Shown one piece after another: positions 1 through 11,200 of a DNA stretch of 64,000 nucleotides. Every line of letters starts with the position of its first letter. The first letter of the stretch is position 1. The notes under the pieces are model-generated. The model searched no databases. It had not been told where the DNA came from and saw only the letters and a list, made by a program, of their open reading frames with translations. The position numbers and the translations under genes are program-made. This DNA is from Pelodera strongyloides (lineage: Eukaryota > Nematoda > Chromadorea > Rhabditida > Rhabditidae). The stretch is taken from assembly GCA_036852015.1 (NCBI GenBank), contig JAANDG010000061.1:186001-250000 (forward strand), in the 5' to 3' direction.

Positions 1-279
1 AGCTCAAAATTTTTAGTCGCCGCATTTTACATTTACTTTATTTATGTTATTTCCCTACTTCTTTGGTGATTGTTTTCTATACCTATTTCTTCTGGTAAAC
101 CATCTCTTCTCCATTCTCGTATCGATAAACCACCTTCTACGTCAGTGAAAATAATTTTGACTTTCTTATTGACTTTCTTAACTGTAAATCTAAGATTTAA
201 AATGAGAGTCGTTTGCATTTACTTTCACAATATATTTATTTATAGGATACATGTCGAGCCGAAAACCATCGTATTATAG

Positions 280-2153
280 ATGAGGATGAGGACGGATGGG
301 TAGGTTTATTTATATTTTTACAGTAAGAGCTGACGAGATATTGCTGTTTTATATGCCACACGTATTTCCAAAATGATGCTACGTTTTTTTAAAGTAATAC
401 TCAAGACTCACTTGGTACTGAGTTGATTGAATCACTGTATTTCATGGATGCACAATATCTTTATACATTTATTTTTATTTTTGTTTAGACAACAACCGAT
501 GATACAGCACAGTTAAGCTATGTTAAGCTCCATTCAATTTTACAGTTGACGCACCGCCGAGATCTGCAACGAGACTGGGACGAATTGAAAACTAATTTGG
601 AAGCGAAGCACCGACAAGAGATATGTAGTTAGTTTATAGTTTATGTTTATATATTACTTAAGTCTCGTCAAAACTGATTCTAGAACTTTTGTATCTAGCC
701 TTAACCTTAACCTTTTAACCTTAATTCATTGGTTACGGTATTGTAGACGGTGACGTAGAGCTCGATTTGTAGGTTACAAAGGCCGGTGCTGGTGACCTTT
801 GTGGCATCCTAGCATATGTATAGATTTGCTTACTTAATTATGGTATTTCTCTCGGTAAGATTACAAAATCTGCTTACCCCTTGTGAAATTAGAAATCGAA
901 CATTGACAAGAGTTTCGATAGATTACGAATTACGACAAGAACTGATTCTGATAAATGTATTTTCGTTAGTTTCCCAGATAATTCGAGTGCCCCAGTTGTG
1001 ATCCCAACATGTATGGCCCTATGGACTTCTTGAGATTTACTTGAGTTCCTTGTGCCTTGCCTTGTGCGTTGAATTAATTTTGCTCGATGTCCACGTTTTT
1101 AGCTTGGTCAGATGGAAGAAAAGCACATTGAACAAGTTAGTTGTGAACTGGATGTTGTACGACAACGAATGGACGTGGAGAGGGATCGCGTGAGTTGATT
1201 AATTATGATAATTTCTGTAATTGCTCTAATTGATGTATATTGTATTTGGCTAAACACTGTATATTGTAATTGTAATTGTAATGCTATAAGACGCCGCGTG
1301 CCCGCATCTTATGGAAAACACACGCCCCTGTAGTTTGTGTATTCGATTATTTACCAAACAGATTGTTGTAAGTTTTTTTGTGCGACATACATGCATACAC
1401 GTTGGTTTTGTAATACTTTTTGTATCAATTTTGTGCCTTGAATCCTGGATCTTAGGAGCGTGCGGTTGTAGAGAAAAAGAAAGTTGGACTAGGTTAGGAG
1501 ATTCAAGGCTCAAGACATCGGTGATATTTTTAAATACTTCTTTTCAGGCTGATCAACTGGAACACGAACGTGAAGTGTTCAGAAAGCAAAATTCCGACGA
1601 GCTGTACAGTACAGAAATATGATGATGAATTATAGGGAAATGGTCCAGGAATTTCACAGTACAGTGGTTGGTATAATTGTATTTTTGTCAGATTAGTTGA
1701 TGTTATATGATTATATGTATGCCATATGGTTGCCCTCTGATTTTCTAGTTGTGCATCGACAATATCCTGTACTTTTTGAATGTGTATAGATAATTGTGCG
1801 GATAGATCAGCTCCGTGTAGTTTTCTGAGGTTTTCGGATTTGAAGTGCATACATCAACATCAGTACCTGGCATCAGTAGTAACGCACTCGAAAACCCGTA
1901 AACTACGTTGTTCTAGAGCGAACAGTTTGTGTGCTTATCACGATATTACGTCTATGTATGCTCTCACGTGCTCTTACGTGCCGTATGCTCTTACGTCTTA
2001 CGTATTACAGAAGAGTCGTCGACTAACCGTCCGGCAATGCAAAGTCGACGTGAATTAACTCAATTGACTGCACCATTAGACAAGGAGAATAGAAGACAGC
2101 AATTACATGAGAGACCGCAGATTCAAGGTTATTTTAATTTAATAAATGTATAA
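280..2153 (+). CDS. Coiled-coil protein, 3' part (5' end outside window)
   Basis: I do not recognise this gene. Exon-like blocks are 280-299 (reads EDEDGW after a split codon), 489 to about 618 (TTTDDTAQ...), 1103-1189 (LGQMEEKHIEQ...), 1548-1608 (ADQLEHERE...) and 2011-2153, ending at a TAA. Acceptors such as TTGTTTAG, TTTTTAG and TTTTCAG and donors GTAGGT and GTGAGT flank them. Phases agree between 280-299 and 489, between 1103-1189 and 1548, and between 1608 and 2011. The join from the second to the third block is unresolved, because the visible donors near 618 leave a phase mismatch; an unseen small exon is possible. The product is rich in Glu, Arg, Lys and Gln with heptad-like spacing, so it probably forms a coiled coil. 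The acidic DEDEDGW-like stretch resembles linkers in vesicle-tether proteins, but that is only a resemblance. The end at 2153 is uncertain, because a donor-like GTTATT lies inside the last block. Confidence 0.4.
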
Positions 2154-4046
2154 TTCTAGCAGTAAAGTTTAACTTATGCTAATTTCTAGGGTTTTTGTAT
2201 TAAAAAGAATTACAGTTTGTGGGGATGGTCGTTACGTAGACTCACGTCTAGTGTGTTTTGTCTAATTCAGTATTTGTGCGATAGGGGCTGCTTTTTTGCA
2301 TGTTTTGTGTGGTTACGACAGTATTGTATGTAGTAGTAGCATAGAAGTATGTGGTTATTATAGTAAGTGTAGCCCATTCTTTTATTATAATCATAGACGC
2401 TGCTATTTTTACACGGATAACTTATAATTATAGGCTAATGTAACACTGCTTATTTTTTTCTTCAACTGACCATCAACCTACAGACGTGATTATATATTGT
2501 ACTTTATTTACTGGTATGACTATTGTTGTTTCATTGTTGTATAATTTATTATTTACTTACGATAGACTTCGTATGGGTGTTTGTAGAGAAGAGGATTTAC
2601 TCTTATTGAAAGTATTTTGTACTCGTACTTATTAGATTGTCCATTCATGTTTTCTTGCAACTCATAGTAACTTATCATAAGTCGCACATATTCATCGCTT
2701 TTATCGCTATCTTTGTTTTGGATGTTTTGAATGAAGTAAAGTTATTCTATATATTTGTTGTTGGTTGTTATTGTATTGTAGAATTGCCCTTTTGTTGTTT
2801 TATTTAATGTAATAAGCAAAGGGGCGGGGCCTCTCACGCCCATTTTCCCACGGTCCGCGCGCTCCCGGCGCACCTATGGCCCACCTTTTGAAGCGGGGCC
2901 GCGCGCTCAGGGCCCCGCCTTGGTGGGGCCGCCCTGCCTGGGCCCCGCACTTTTCAGCGCGCCGCCCCGCGTCATTTAACGCGCCGCCCCGCACCCAAAG
3001 TTTCACGTTGAAGCCCCGCCCCTTTTACGGCCTTCACCGAGAGAGAAGCATGATGGCTTGCGGGGAACACTGACAAGCGAACTCGCAACACAAGAGGCTA
3101 TTTTTTCATATAAAACCTTAGTAACTAAGCAAATATACCTTCTATGCATTCATAACAACAAAAAAATTCCCTATGTGAAAGTCAAAATGGTTGCAATGGA
3201 AAAATACAAACTCCAATACCATTCCTGACAAAATACATTCCAATCCACTACAACGAATCCCAATGTGGCAACAACACATGTAAAAAGCCCAAACCAATAA
3301 CCACCAAAACAAGAACAACTTCAGGAGCGTACTCGACTTGCGAGGGCCAATTTTATTAAACGAATTTGAACATGAAAACGCATAAGGTACTTGAAACTCT
3401 GAATTGTGTTTAAAAGCGAAAAGGTTTACGGAACTAGAACATTATCTTAATAAACATATCCCCTGCAATCGACGACAAAAACCAAATATGTTAAGATGCT
3501 CCGCCATTAAAGGGACTGTCAAGCCGGTTTTGCATGTTGGGCTCAGAAAAAAGCTTGCCTTTTGAAGGTAAGGAAAGTGAAAATAAAAATAATCAAAAAC
3601 TTTCATGTAAGAAGAAAAACGATTTCAAACCCCTCCAAAAAACTCCTTCAGTATGGGATTCGAGTCGTGTGGACAAAATCAGAACTATTCTCTGCCGCAG
3701 GACCGTTTGCTGTTAGACAGCAAAGAAAAAAAGGAGGGCGCGAGAGAAATTTGTTTAAGTCAGCAAAGAAAAAGAGAGAAGTTGTATAAAACTACGGTAG
3801 CTGTGACAGCGTGTTATAGAATATCTGTGAATCAGGCTTGACATGCACAAAAATACATTCCAATACAATAAAGAATACCAGTACAAAAATGTTTAAATGC
3901 TCAATTATTACTCTAGAATTCTACCCCCGTAACTTTCCCATGTGGTGCATGACAGACTGGTAGTTTTACCACAGACAGCAAGAAACAATTATTCGACAAT
4001 CATATAAATGGCAACAGTAGCACAATAATTGTCATACATTCCAATA
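2154..4046. other. Intergenic, no gene seen, one GC-rich island
   Basis: AT-rich spacer downstream of the coiled-coil gene. The only distinctive part is the GC-rich block at 2817-3030. The short open frames here lack phased splice sites or recognisable motifs. Confidence 0.5.
2817..3030. repeat. GC-rich dispersed repeat island
   Basis: About 210 bases built from GGGGCGGGGC, GCGCGCCGC and GGCCCCGC-like words stand out sharply from the AT-rich surroundings. Comparable blocks occur at 6855-7025, 27800-27915 and 57143-57260. Open frames across it on both strands follow from the lack of AT and not from coding. Confidence 0.55.
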
Positions 4047-4438
4047 TTAAAGCGAATTAGCGGTCGGTCTCAACAAAAAAATACGAAAAGAGGAGGAGTA
4101 AACAACCGTGCGTTTACCGTCGTTTTCAAAATGTGCATTTTTGGACTTTTACTAGCCAAATTCAAAATATTTTGTCAACATTTCGTCATTTGGATGCTTC
4201 GGACTGTGTGATCATTTGAAAAGGCCATCCCTCGATTTTTCCGGGGCCGTGCTAGTATTAAAATCGGCAAATCGCCGGAAGCGAATTTTCCCATACAAAA
4301 TCGCAAAAAATGGTTGTTTGAGAACATTTTTATACAAGATGCACTTATTTGTTTGTGTTTTTATGTTTATTTTCGTTTATAACTTTTTTTAAACTATTTT
4401 TGGTGAAAAACCCCAAACCGGGTGGTATTTCGCTTTAA
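4047..4438. mobile_element. TTAA-flanked MITE, AAAGCGAA family
   Basis: The left end reads TTAAAGCGAA and the right end TTTCGCTTTAA, so a short terminal inverted repeat lies directly inside TTAA target sites. This is the arrangement known for piggyBac-type elements and their non-autonomous derivatives. No transposase is visible inside about 390 bases. Similarity between the ends fades after roughly 14 bases. Confidence 0.55.
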
Positions 4439-4445
4439 CGAATTG

Positions 4446-4707
4446 ATAAAGTAAAGTGATAAAGTGAACCGGGTTATATCAACCGAATCCGCGGAAACGG
4501 TGCACCGGGGTCCAGCTCAGAGGCTGGACATACTGGCCATTTAAACTTCCCGGTGGCCAATCTGCTCGGGAAGTCGATTTATCTCCGCTGGTTTTACCCA
4601 GCTACCAACTTTTACACCTTTGGTGGGGTGAGGGGGTTTCGGCCCGGGATCGAACCAGTGACCGGTGGCGTGGTGAGCAAGGGCCTTGCCACTTGACCAC
4701 GCCCCCC
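4446..4707 (-). mobile_element. tRNA-derived SINE with target duplication
   Basis: On the minus strand the head at 4707 carries a tRNA-like A box (TGGTCAAGTGGCAAGGCC) and, about 50 bases on, a B box (GGTTCGATCCC). An unrelated body and an AT-rich tail of TTTATCAC-like units follow. The 11-base direct repeat TTAACGAATTG flanks it at 4435-4445 and 4708-4718, the expected target-site duplication of L1-type retroposition. The left duplication overlaps the TTAA end of the neighbouring MITE, so the SINE landed beside an older insertion. A related head lies at 22793-22852. Confidence 0.8.
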
Positions 4708-4718
4708 TTAACGAATTG

Positions 4719-5474
4719 GTTGGTCAGAATTGCGCAATATAACATGGATTTGTGAAACGTGTGATGGACAGATCTCTATGATAATTATTATGGACTACGA
4801 AGAAAATATAATCTAAATTTGCACATTTCACAAAGCGCCCCTGATGCCGAACAATTCATAAGGGATTATAAGGTACAAGGAGATCGGAGAAAATGTCTAG
4901 AATTTTAGATTCACCAAACACAAAACTACTAAGCTGAAGTCAACACAACAAACTGTACAATCCTATAATTCGGGTTTTAAATTTAAAAGTCACAGCAAAT
5001 TTACGCGATCAAAAATTAAAATTAAAACTTAAGTTAGTGATGCCGCAAAATCCTCAGCACATTTCCAAGCCGCACAAATCCGCCATTTCGTCGAATTCAT
5101 CTGCGAACAAATCGTTCCATTGCAAATATCACACTTGCAATAAAGCTTAGGTAAAACAAAAAAATATTCGAAGTGACAACTGGCAAGGCGAGCAAAAATG
5201 GAAATCTGGAATGAAATGCGCACATTTTTGAAAAAATAATTCAAAAGACAATACAAGTATTTTGAAACAAACGAACAGACTACCGAATACACGTGAAGGC
5301 TTGCCAGAAATTAAAAAAAATCGTACCACGCAAGAAAACAACTTATTAATTAATATTATAATATTTATTACGCACACAAAAATGTACACGCACAGTTTGT
5401 AGATAAAATACACAAAGACATAAAAAGCGAACAAAAAAGAAATACAACAATATACAGGAGATCATAACTGAAGA
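4719..5474. other. Intergenic, nothing recognised
   Basis: AT-rich sequence with short unphased open frames. I see no splice-supported exon and no repeat end. Confidence 0.4.
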
Positions 5475-6184
5475 CTACGAATGGGAAAATATTGTCGGAT
5501 TGCTCTCAATCATTAACGAGGTTCGCTGTACGAATGAGTGTCTGCGTACCATTTTAATTACTCTGGAAATAATGACCTTTGATCTACCTCTACGTGTGAT
5601 AGAAACTCGAAACTTGTACATTGTTTGTAAGTGTATTCCACACTTACCGGCCAATATTTTCCGGAGCATTTTAGCATCAGCACTCTTTCTTCGATCTACT
5701 AGTGAATCCAAGTTTAAAGCAACATTTCTTTCATTACTAGAGGGAGTTTCGTTATACTTAAGCAAGTGAGATCTCATAAAAATACGCTTAGTAAACATAT
5801 GCTGGACTCTTTCGAGAGCCAGCTTATCCTTTTCTTATAAGGGTTGAAGACTACAGAACCAGATTCGAGAATTGAACGTACATACAAAGTGTAGGCAAGG
5901 ACGAGAATTCTGGTTTTATGGGTTTTGAGAGTTCGAAATAGTGCAAACATTCTCTTCCTCGCCTGATTACAAACAAACGAAACATGCTTAGTAAAACTTA
6001 GATTATCAGTTATAATGAAACCGAGATCTTTAATTTCAGTTACCTTCGATATTGTAGAACCATTGCAAATGTAATCCACCTTGGGATTACGTGTGCCTAA
6101 GTACAATGATTGACACTTATGAGGGGCCAAAGGTAATTGAAATTTCTCAGACCATTCATAAACAACATTTATGGCACTTTGCAA
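5475..6184 (-). mobile_element. Decayed non-LTR retrotransposon fragment (end of reverse transcriptase region)
   Basis: Two overlapping minus-strand frames, 6184-5774 and 5798-5475, together match the C-terminal part of CR1/jockey-like ORF2 proteins. In order they show LQ-AIN--YEWSEK-like, HKCQSLYLG, KDLGFIITDNLSFTKH, ARKRMFALFRT and, after the frame change, LALERVQHMFTKRI. These are the known thumb and connection signatures of that class. The frame shifts by one base near 5815, and neither the catalytic YxDD part nor ORF1 is attached, so this is a dead 5'-truncated copy. Established: the motif order of the family. Inferred: the clade. Confidence 0.75.
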
Positions 6185-6654
6185 ATCTATTCTATCAAAA
6201 AATTCTATCTCAAGAGAACAAAACTCAGAGGAAAACGGGATTTAAATAAAGAAATAAATAAGAACGGGATTTAAATAAAGAAATTCTAATAAAAACACAA
6301 TCACAAATGAAATAACACTGAAAAAAATTTAGGCCACTAAGGCCTCCGCCTCAGTAGCCTCTGGGTGAGATTTTCGGCCGTAATCCCGCCCACAATGCGT
6401 ACGCAAAAATACGAAAACACGGATACTTGAGCGCGAATTTCAAGGAAATTTTTCTGGGAAACTTGCACATAAATTGAACATCTGTTTAAGGAAGACTTAG
6501 ACAAAATTCCAGAGGGGGGCACCCTGTGCCCTGTGCAACGGAAGTTATGGCCCAAAAGGCGCGTTCTGCAAGTTTTAAAGCACTCATTAAAACACTATAG
6601 ACAAAGTTTCACGTTGGGGTGTCCATTTTTTCCATGAAATCCGGTCTCAGTGTC

Positions 6655-6850
6655 GTGCCAGTGCACTGTAAGCTATCCAGATGTGTTTCTGAGACACTAT
6701 TTACTATATATCTCCGATTTCGTAAGAAAGTAACCACTTTGAAGGCTATTCTCTGTCTAGGGTACTGTAATCCCATTGTACGCTTTCTCTTTGTTGAAGG
6801 CCGCGTCCTTTTCCCCCGCTTGCGGGTCCCTAGGCGTACCGTAGCCCTCA
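6655..6850 (+). repeat. Dispersed repeat, inverted copy at 19325-19490
   Basis: The stretch with GGGTACTGTAATCCCAT, GTACGCTTTCTCTTTGTTGA and AGGCCGCG matches, in reverse complement, the sequence around 19345-19410. The preceding CGTAAGAAAGT-containing part matches 19430-19450. The element is not identified, and the ends are set by eye. Confidence 0.5.
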
Positions 6851-6854
6851 CTGA

Positions 6855-7025
6855 GAGCCGATGAGTTGCGCGCCGCACCATTTCGGGAAACAAAATGCGC
6901 GCCGCAAAGGAATGGGAAACAAAATGCGCGCGGAAAAGAAATGGCGCGCAAAGTGTTTCCCGAAAAGGCGCGGAAACGGTGCGGAAATGGTGCGGGGCGC
7001 AAGTTGCGCCCCGCACCGTTTCCGC
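6855..7025. repeat. GC-rich dispersed repeat island
   Basis: Built from repeated AAATGCGCGC, GAAACGGTGCGG and TTGCGCCCCGCACC words, with self-complementary stretches. Similar in style to 2817-3030, 27800-27915 and 57143-57260. The open frames over it on both strands look like by-products of composition. Confidence 0.5.
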
Positions 7026-7366
7026 AACGTTTTTGAAAGCCCTCGGAGAATCTGCCGTAACTGCAGTTGTTGTACCAATATTTTTTCCGGAATTATTTCG
7101 GTTTTTACTTGTCAGGTTGCTTTTCGTTTCAAAGACACCATTCGAATCAGAATTCCATGCTGCTCCGAGTTATAACAAAATAAAATGTCGGAAACAGATA
7201 GAAAAAAAGTTAGGTGGATTTGAAGATTGCATTTTTTCTAGGTTTACAAGAAAATATGAGCCGAATTAGAGTCAAATTCAAATTAGCATAAGGTCATAGA
7301 AGCCAACATTTGTTTGACAAGTATAAACCGAACTTTACCCTTTTTTCCGCAAGCACTGGTCTCACA

Positions 7367-7448
7367 TGTGTTGTGTGGCCGAGTGGGCTAAGGCGCTGTT
7401 TAGATAAAGTATCTAACAAGACTGTGAGGTTCGAATCCAACACGCTAC
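7367..7448 (+). pseudogene. Degenerate tRNA-like sequence (Ser/Leu type) or SINE head
   Basis: GTGGCCGAGTGGGCTAAGG fits the A box and D arm of a type II tRNA, and GGTTCGAATCC at 7429-7439 is a perfect B box. A longer variable region sits between them. The T stem and the acceptor stem do not pair properly, so it is unlikely to be a working tRNA gene. A tRNA-derived SINE head is the main alternative. Confidence 0.4.
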
Positions 7449-7784
7449 TTTTGCGGCACGCATCAAATTCCTTTGCGTGAAACACCCCCAAAATGTTGCC
7501 GCGCGCAACTATTGAGTTTCGTTGAAATCTTTGCACTTCTGCACCTCTAGCCCTATCACGCTATTTCGCACTTGCAACACAGTTTGGCGTACCATTTGAC
7601 TGCGGCTACGGTATGCCAGTTGTTTTATAAAGCGAGGTCGCTTAGCTTGCCCTTGGCTCGAGGAGCAAAGGAAATTTACTGCTATTTTCGCATTTTGACC
7701 GACATAGGTCATACTATCAATATAAATTATAAAAAAGGTGCGATTCGTGGTTAACATATCCCTTTAAACGATGGTTATTTCTAG

Positions 7785-8169
7785 AAGGAGTGGAAACGCG
7801 CATCAGGAAATGCAACACCCCAGAGGGGGCCTCAAAAGCCTGCGATTTAATATACAACGTATGTTCAAATAATATTGTTTGCAAGAAAAAAAAATGCCAA
7901 AAAAATTAGCCAAAAAAACTATAGCCAAAGTTGTAGCCAAATATTGTTGCTTGGCAAGAACATACATACTATTCCAGAGTCCAGAGATAATGTTTATTGC
8001 ACGAAACATTGCCCTTTGTTTGAATACTAATGATTACGCAAATAAGTTCATTAAAAGAACCAGAATATTATGTTAAAATAGCAAACAATTTTGTTGTTCT
8101 GCTGAGTTGGACCTAGTCTGTTATTGATCATGCTGTTCACCGTAGTATCTAGGAAAAAACGAGAACACG

Positions 8170-8231
<62 letters not shown>

Positions 8232-11200
8232 TACCTACATATATCCACTACCGCCGCCTTAGGCGTCTTTCAATGCTGCACAGGCAATACTTGTGCATAC
8301 TTATATGAAACGACTGAAACATATTGTCAGTAGGACAAGCATGCAGAAATTAAAGCATCCGGTTTTCTAACATCCGGTTCTCGAACATCCGGTTTCCCAA
8401 AGGTATGATGGACACTACATTACATTCTTGTGTATTTATGCTAAGCTTGAATTGAGCTCGATCGTTTTATTCTAATCCTTCTCATTTGCATATCACATAT
8501 GCTGCAAGACGAAACTCATTTTAAATCAAAAATCGTTTATTTTAGTTCATTCATTCATAAATTGTTTTAACAACAATGAATTTTGGTTTGCGAAATGTTT
8601 ACTGCTTGTACCAAATCCTTGAAACGTAGTATGGATTTCGTCGCGGATTCGGTGGCAAACACCTAAACTCTTCTCCTTTATATAATAAGATATACATGTA
8701 AATATATAATTGATGAAAACAAGTAGAATAGAAAAGGTTAAAATAAGAGTAAAGGACTTACAGTGATATTATCATCTTTACTAACTTGGAACAGAAATTT
8801 ACAAAAAAAGGACTACGAATACACATAATACCTAAATCTTACAAAACAAAACTATTACTTTTCAACTTTTCACCACTTTCCTAACAGTTTTTTTTCTTCA
8901 GAAAGCGATGTCTGATTGCGTCGTCTCCAAAGTGAAAGATGTTAACATCGATTGTGACTCTATTATTTTTTCAATATTGGATGGGACCAGAAAAGACAGT
9001 TAGTTGTTAAAGGGTCAGGCCCATTTCAAGTGACCCCTATTTTTGATGATTCTATCTGATTCTCCATGTCAAATATAGTACGATACGATTTTTTTCTAAT
9101 TTTCAAGCGCAAAATTCACGCATTATTCAGCAATTTACCATAGCGAGCCATACCCAACTATCTATCGCAGTTGTCACGCCCCTTCGCGCTAACTGGGCAA
9201 TATGCTCTAGTGGGCGTGGCAAATGCGATACTGGCCAATCAGCGCGAATGGGCGTGCCAACTGCGATAGATAGTTGGGTATGACTGGCCATGGTAAACTG
9301 CTGAATAGTGTGTGAATTTTGTGCTTGAAAACTAAAAAAATATTGCATCCTACTATATTTGACATGTAGAATCAGATGGAATCATCAAAAATAGAGGTCA
9401 TTTGAAATGGGCCTGACCCTTTAAACAAAATCATTGTTTGTTCCCCTACTATGGATGTAGATTATTGCGCGATACACAGAACAGCTCAGTAAGGTAATTT
9501 CTAGCTCTATCAAGACATGCAGATATGTTGATATGTAAATAGGCTATGTACATTTTATATGAATGGAAGACTCCTGACTTAACCTTTCATGGACATTATC
9601 CGTATGATTTGCAAACAGAACACCTGCTCCGAAACAGAGCACCCGCTCCGACTTTACTGGCGGTTTCCCCGTGTTGTACAGTGCCTTTCATAAGTTTATA
9701 GGTGCACCAAGAAAAGTGTTTCTAGTAGTTTTTAATGGAATCTAGCGCAAACCCTAAATCAAGCATGGTAAAAAAAACTACATAATCATTTTCAGCATAA
9801 AAAATGATTTTTTTTTCTAATTATATTAATTTTAATGATGCCAGCACTGTCAGCACTGGCAGTAAAAAAATCCAGTTTTCGTAGAAACCATCTCTACAGT
9901 CTTGTAGATCTTTTCATGGCGAGAACTTCTGTAAAAAAGTACTCCGAATCTTTGGCGTACTCCGAAAGGAGTTACGCGTCTTGAAGTGAGGCAATTGCGA
10001 AGTTTAGTTTAAGGGTGTGCACGCTAGGGAGCAAAAACTGCTCATTCGAGCGTACTTCAAGACACGTACTTCATCGCATGTAAAACGCACATAAGCCGCA
10101 TAATATTTCCTGAAACAGCATATGCACAGCACAGAAGCTGGAGGCTCCGAAATTCATCACAAAAACCAAACGAATCGCAGTCCAATGTATTTAAGACACC
10201 CCTTGCCCGTTGCCCCTAGGTACCAAAAACATTCGTTTGAGGCGAGTTTACGATCATTATTCGATAAAAGGAAGGGATCGAATACAGTGATCGGATTATA
10301 TAGTACCAGCCGTTCGAAGAGCCCTACGGGCTCTTCTTCGACTGGAGGGATCGGCCTTCGGCCGATTATTTCCCTATTTAAAAAAAAGAATTGCTACAAT
10401 GTAAAAAGTTAACCCTCGTCTCTTTCTCCTCCCACACATTCACACGTCCCTGATTGTGGAAACGTATAATAATCAGTTTGGATCTACACTCGAATAATGC
10501 TACCATGCAAATTTGCCATTGAAGGTGATGTATGTAGGGCAGAGGATTATCCTTGTGATAAGCTAGCATAGTTCAACAGTTAGAGCGTTGTACTATGAAT
10601 CCACAGGTTGTGCGCAATCTCGCCAGCGACAAAGATTTTGTATGCTCTTTGCAATAGAAAATTTTCTTTATGAAAAGATTTCGTTTCGTTCATACAAACA
10701 AAAGACCAAGTAAACTCTTCTCCTTTATATAATAAGATATATCTGTTCAGGCGCGAAATTTACAAAACTCGTGGAACAACTTATTGCACAGGTTTGCATA
10801 GGAAAAGGCGTGAAAATTTGCACGGTGAGTTGGTCTCATATTTTAATTTATAATGTAATAAAACAATGCAATGTATAAAAAATTGTTAAATTGCAAATTG
10901 CAGAAAACTACCACAGTGTAGTTTAATACCCTATGGAAAAATACTAGGGGTAGCAACAGTTCAATGGGGTAGCCATGGTAAATGGTCTGGAAGAAAGTCA
11001 GTCACTATGTCTTCGACTTTTATTCGTTGAAAAAAATCAATGAGAATGGAGTTGCTAAATTAGAGTCGCCGGGGCGTGTGTTACATCTAGAGTTTAGTTT
11101 ATCACTGCATTGTATTTATCATCAACCGCTATACGGGCAATTGCATATTACTGCAAATGAGCAAATCAATAATGATTTTTTTTGTCACTTGGTCTTTTAG

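Noticed and set aside
2800..3073. Open frames on both strands in GC-rich DNA
   Set aside because: Stop-poor because of base composition; no splice sites, no motif, and shared with other GC-rich repeat islands.
4331..4390. Short hydrophobic frame resembling a signal peptide for gene A
   Set aside because: It lies inside the MITE at 4047-4438 and ends at a stop without a usable donor.
9127..9348. 73-codon minus-strand frame
   Set aside because: Wholly inside the palindromic MITE at 9007-9424; the related frame at 23470-23706 is rejected for the same reason.
10566..10640. tRNA-like stretch with TAGTTCAACAGTTAGAGCG
   Set aside because: A box is fair but the B box is lost and stems do not form; at best a very old tRNA fossil.
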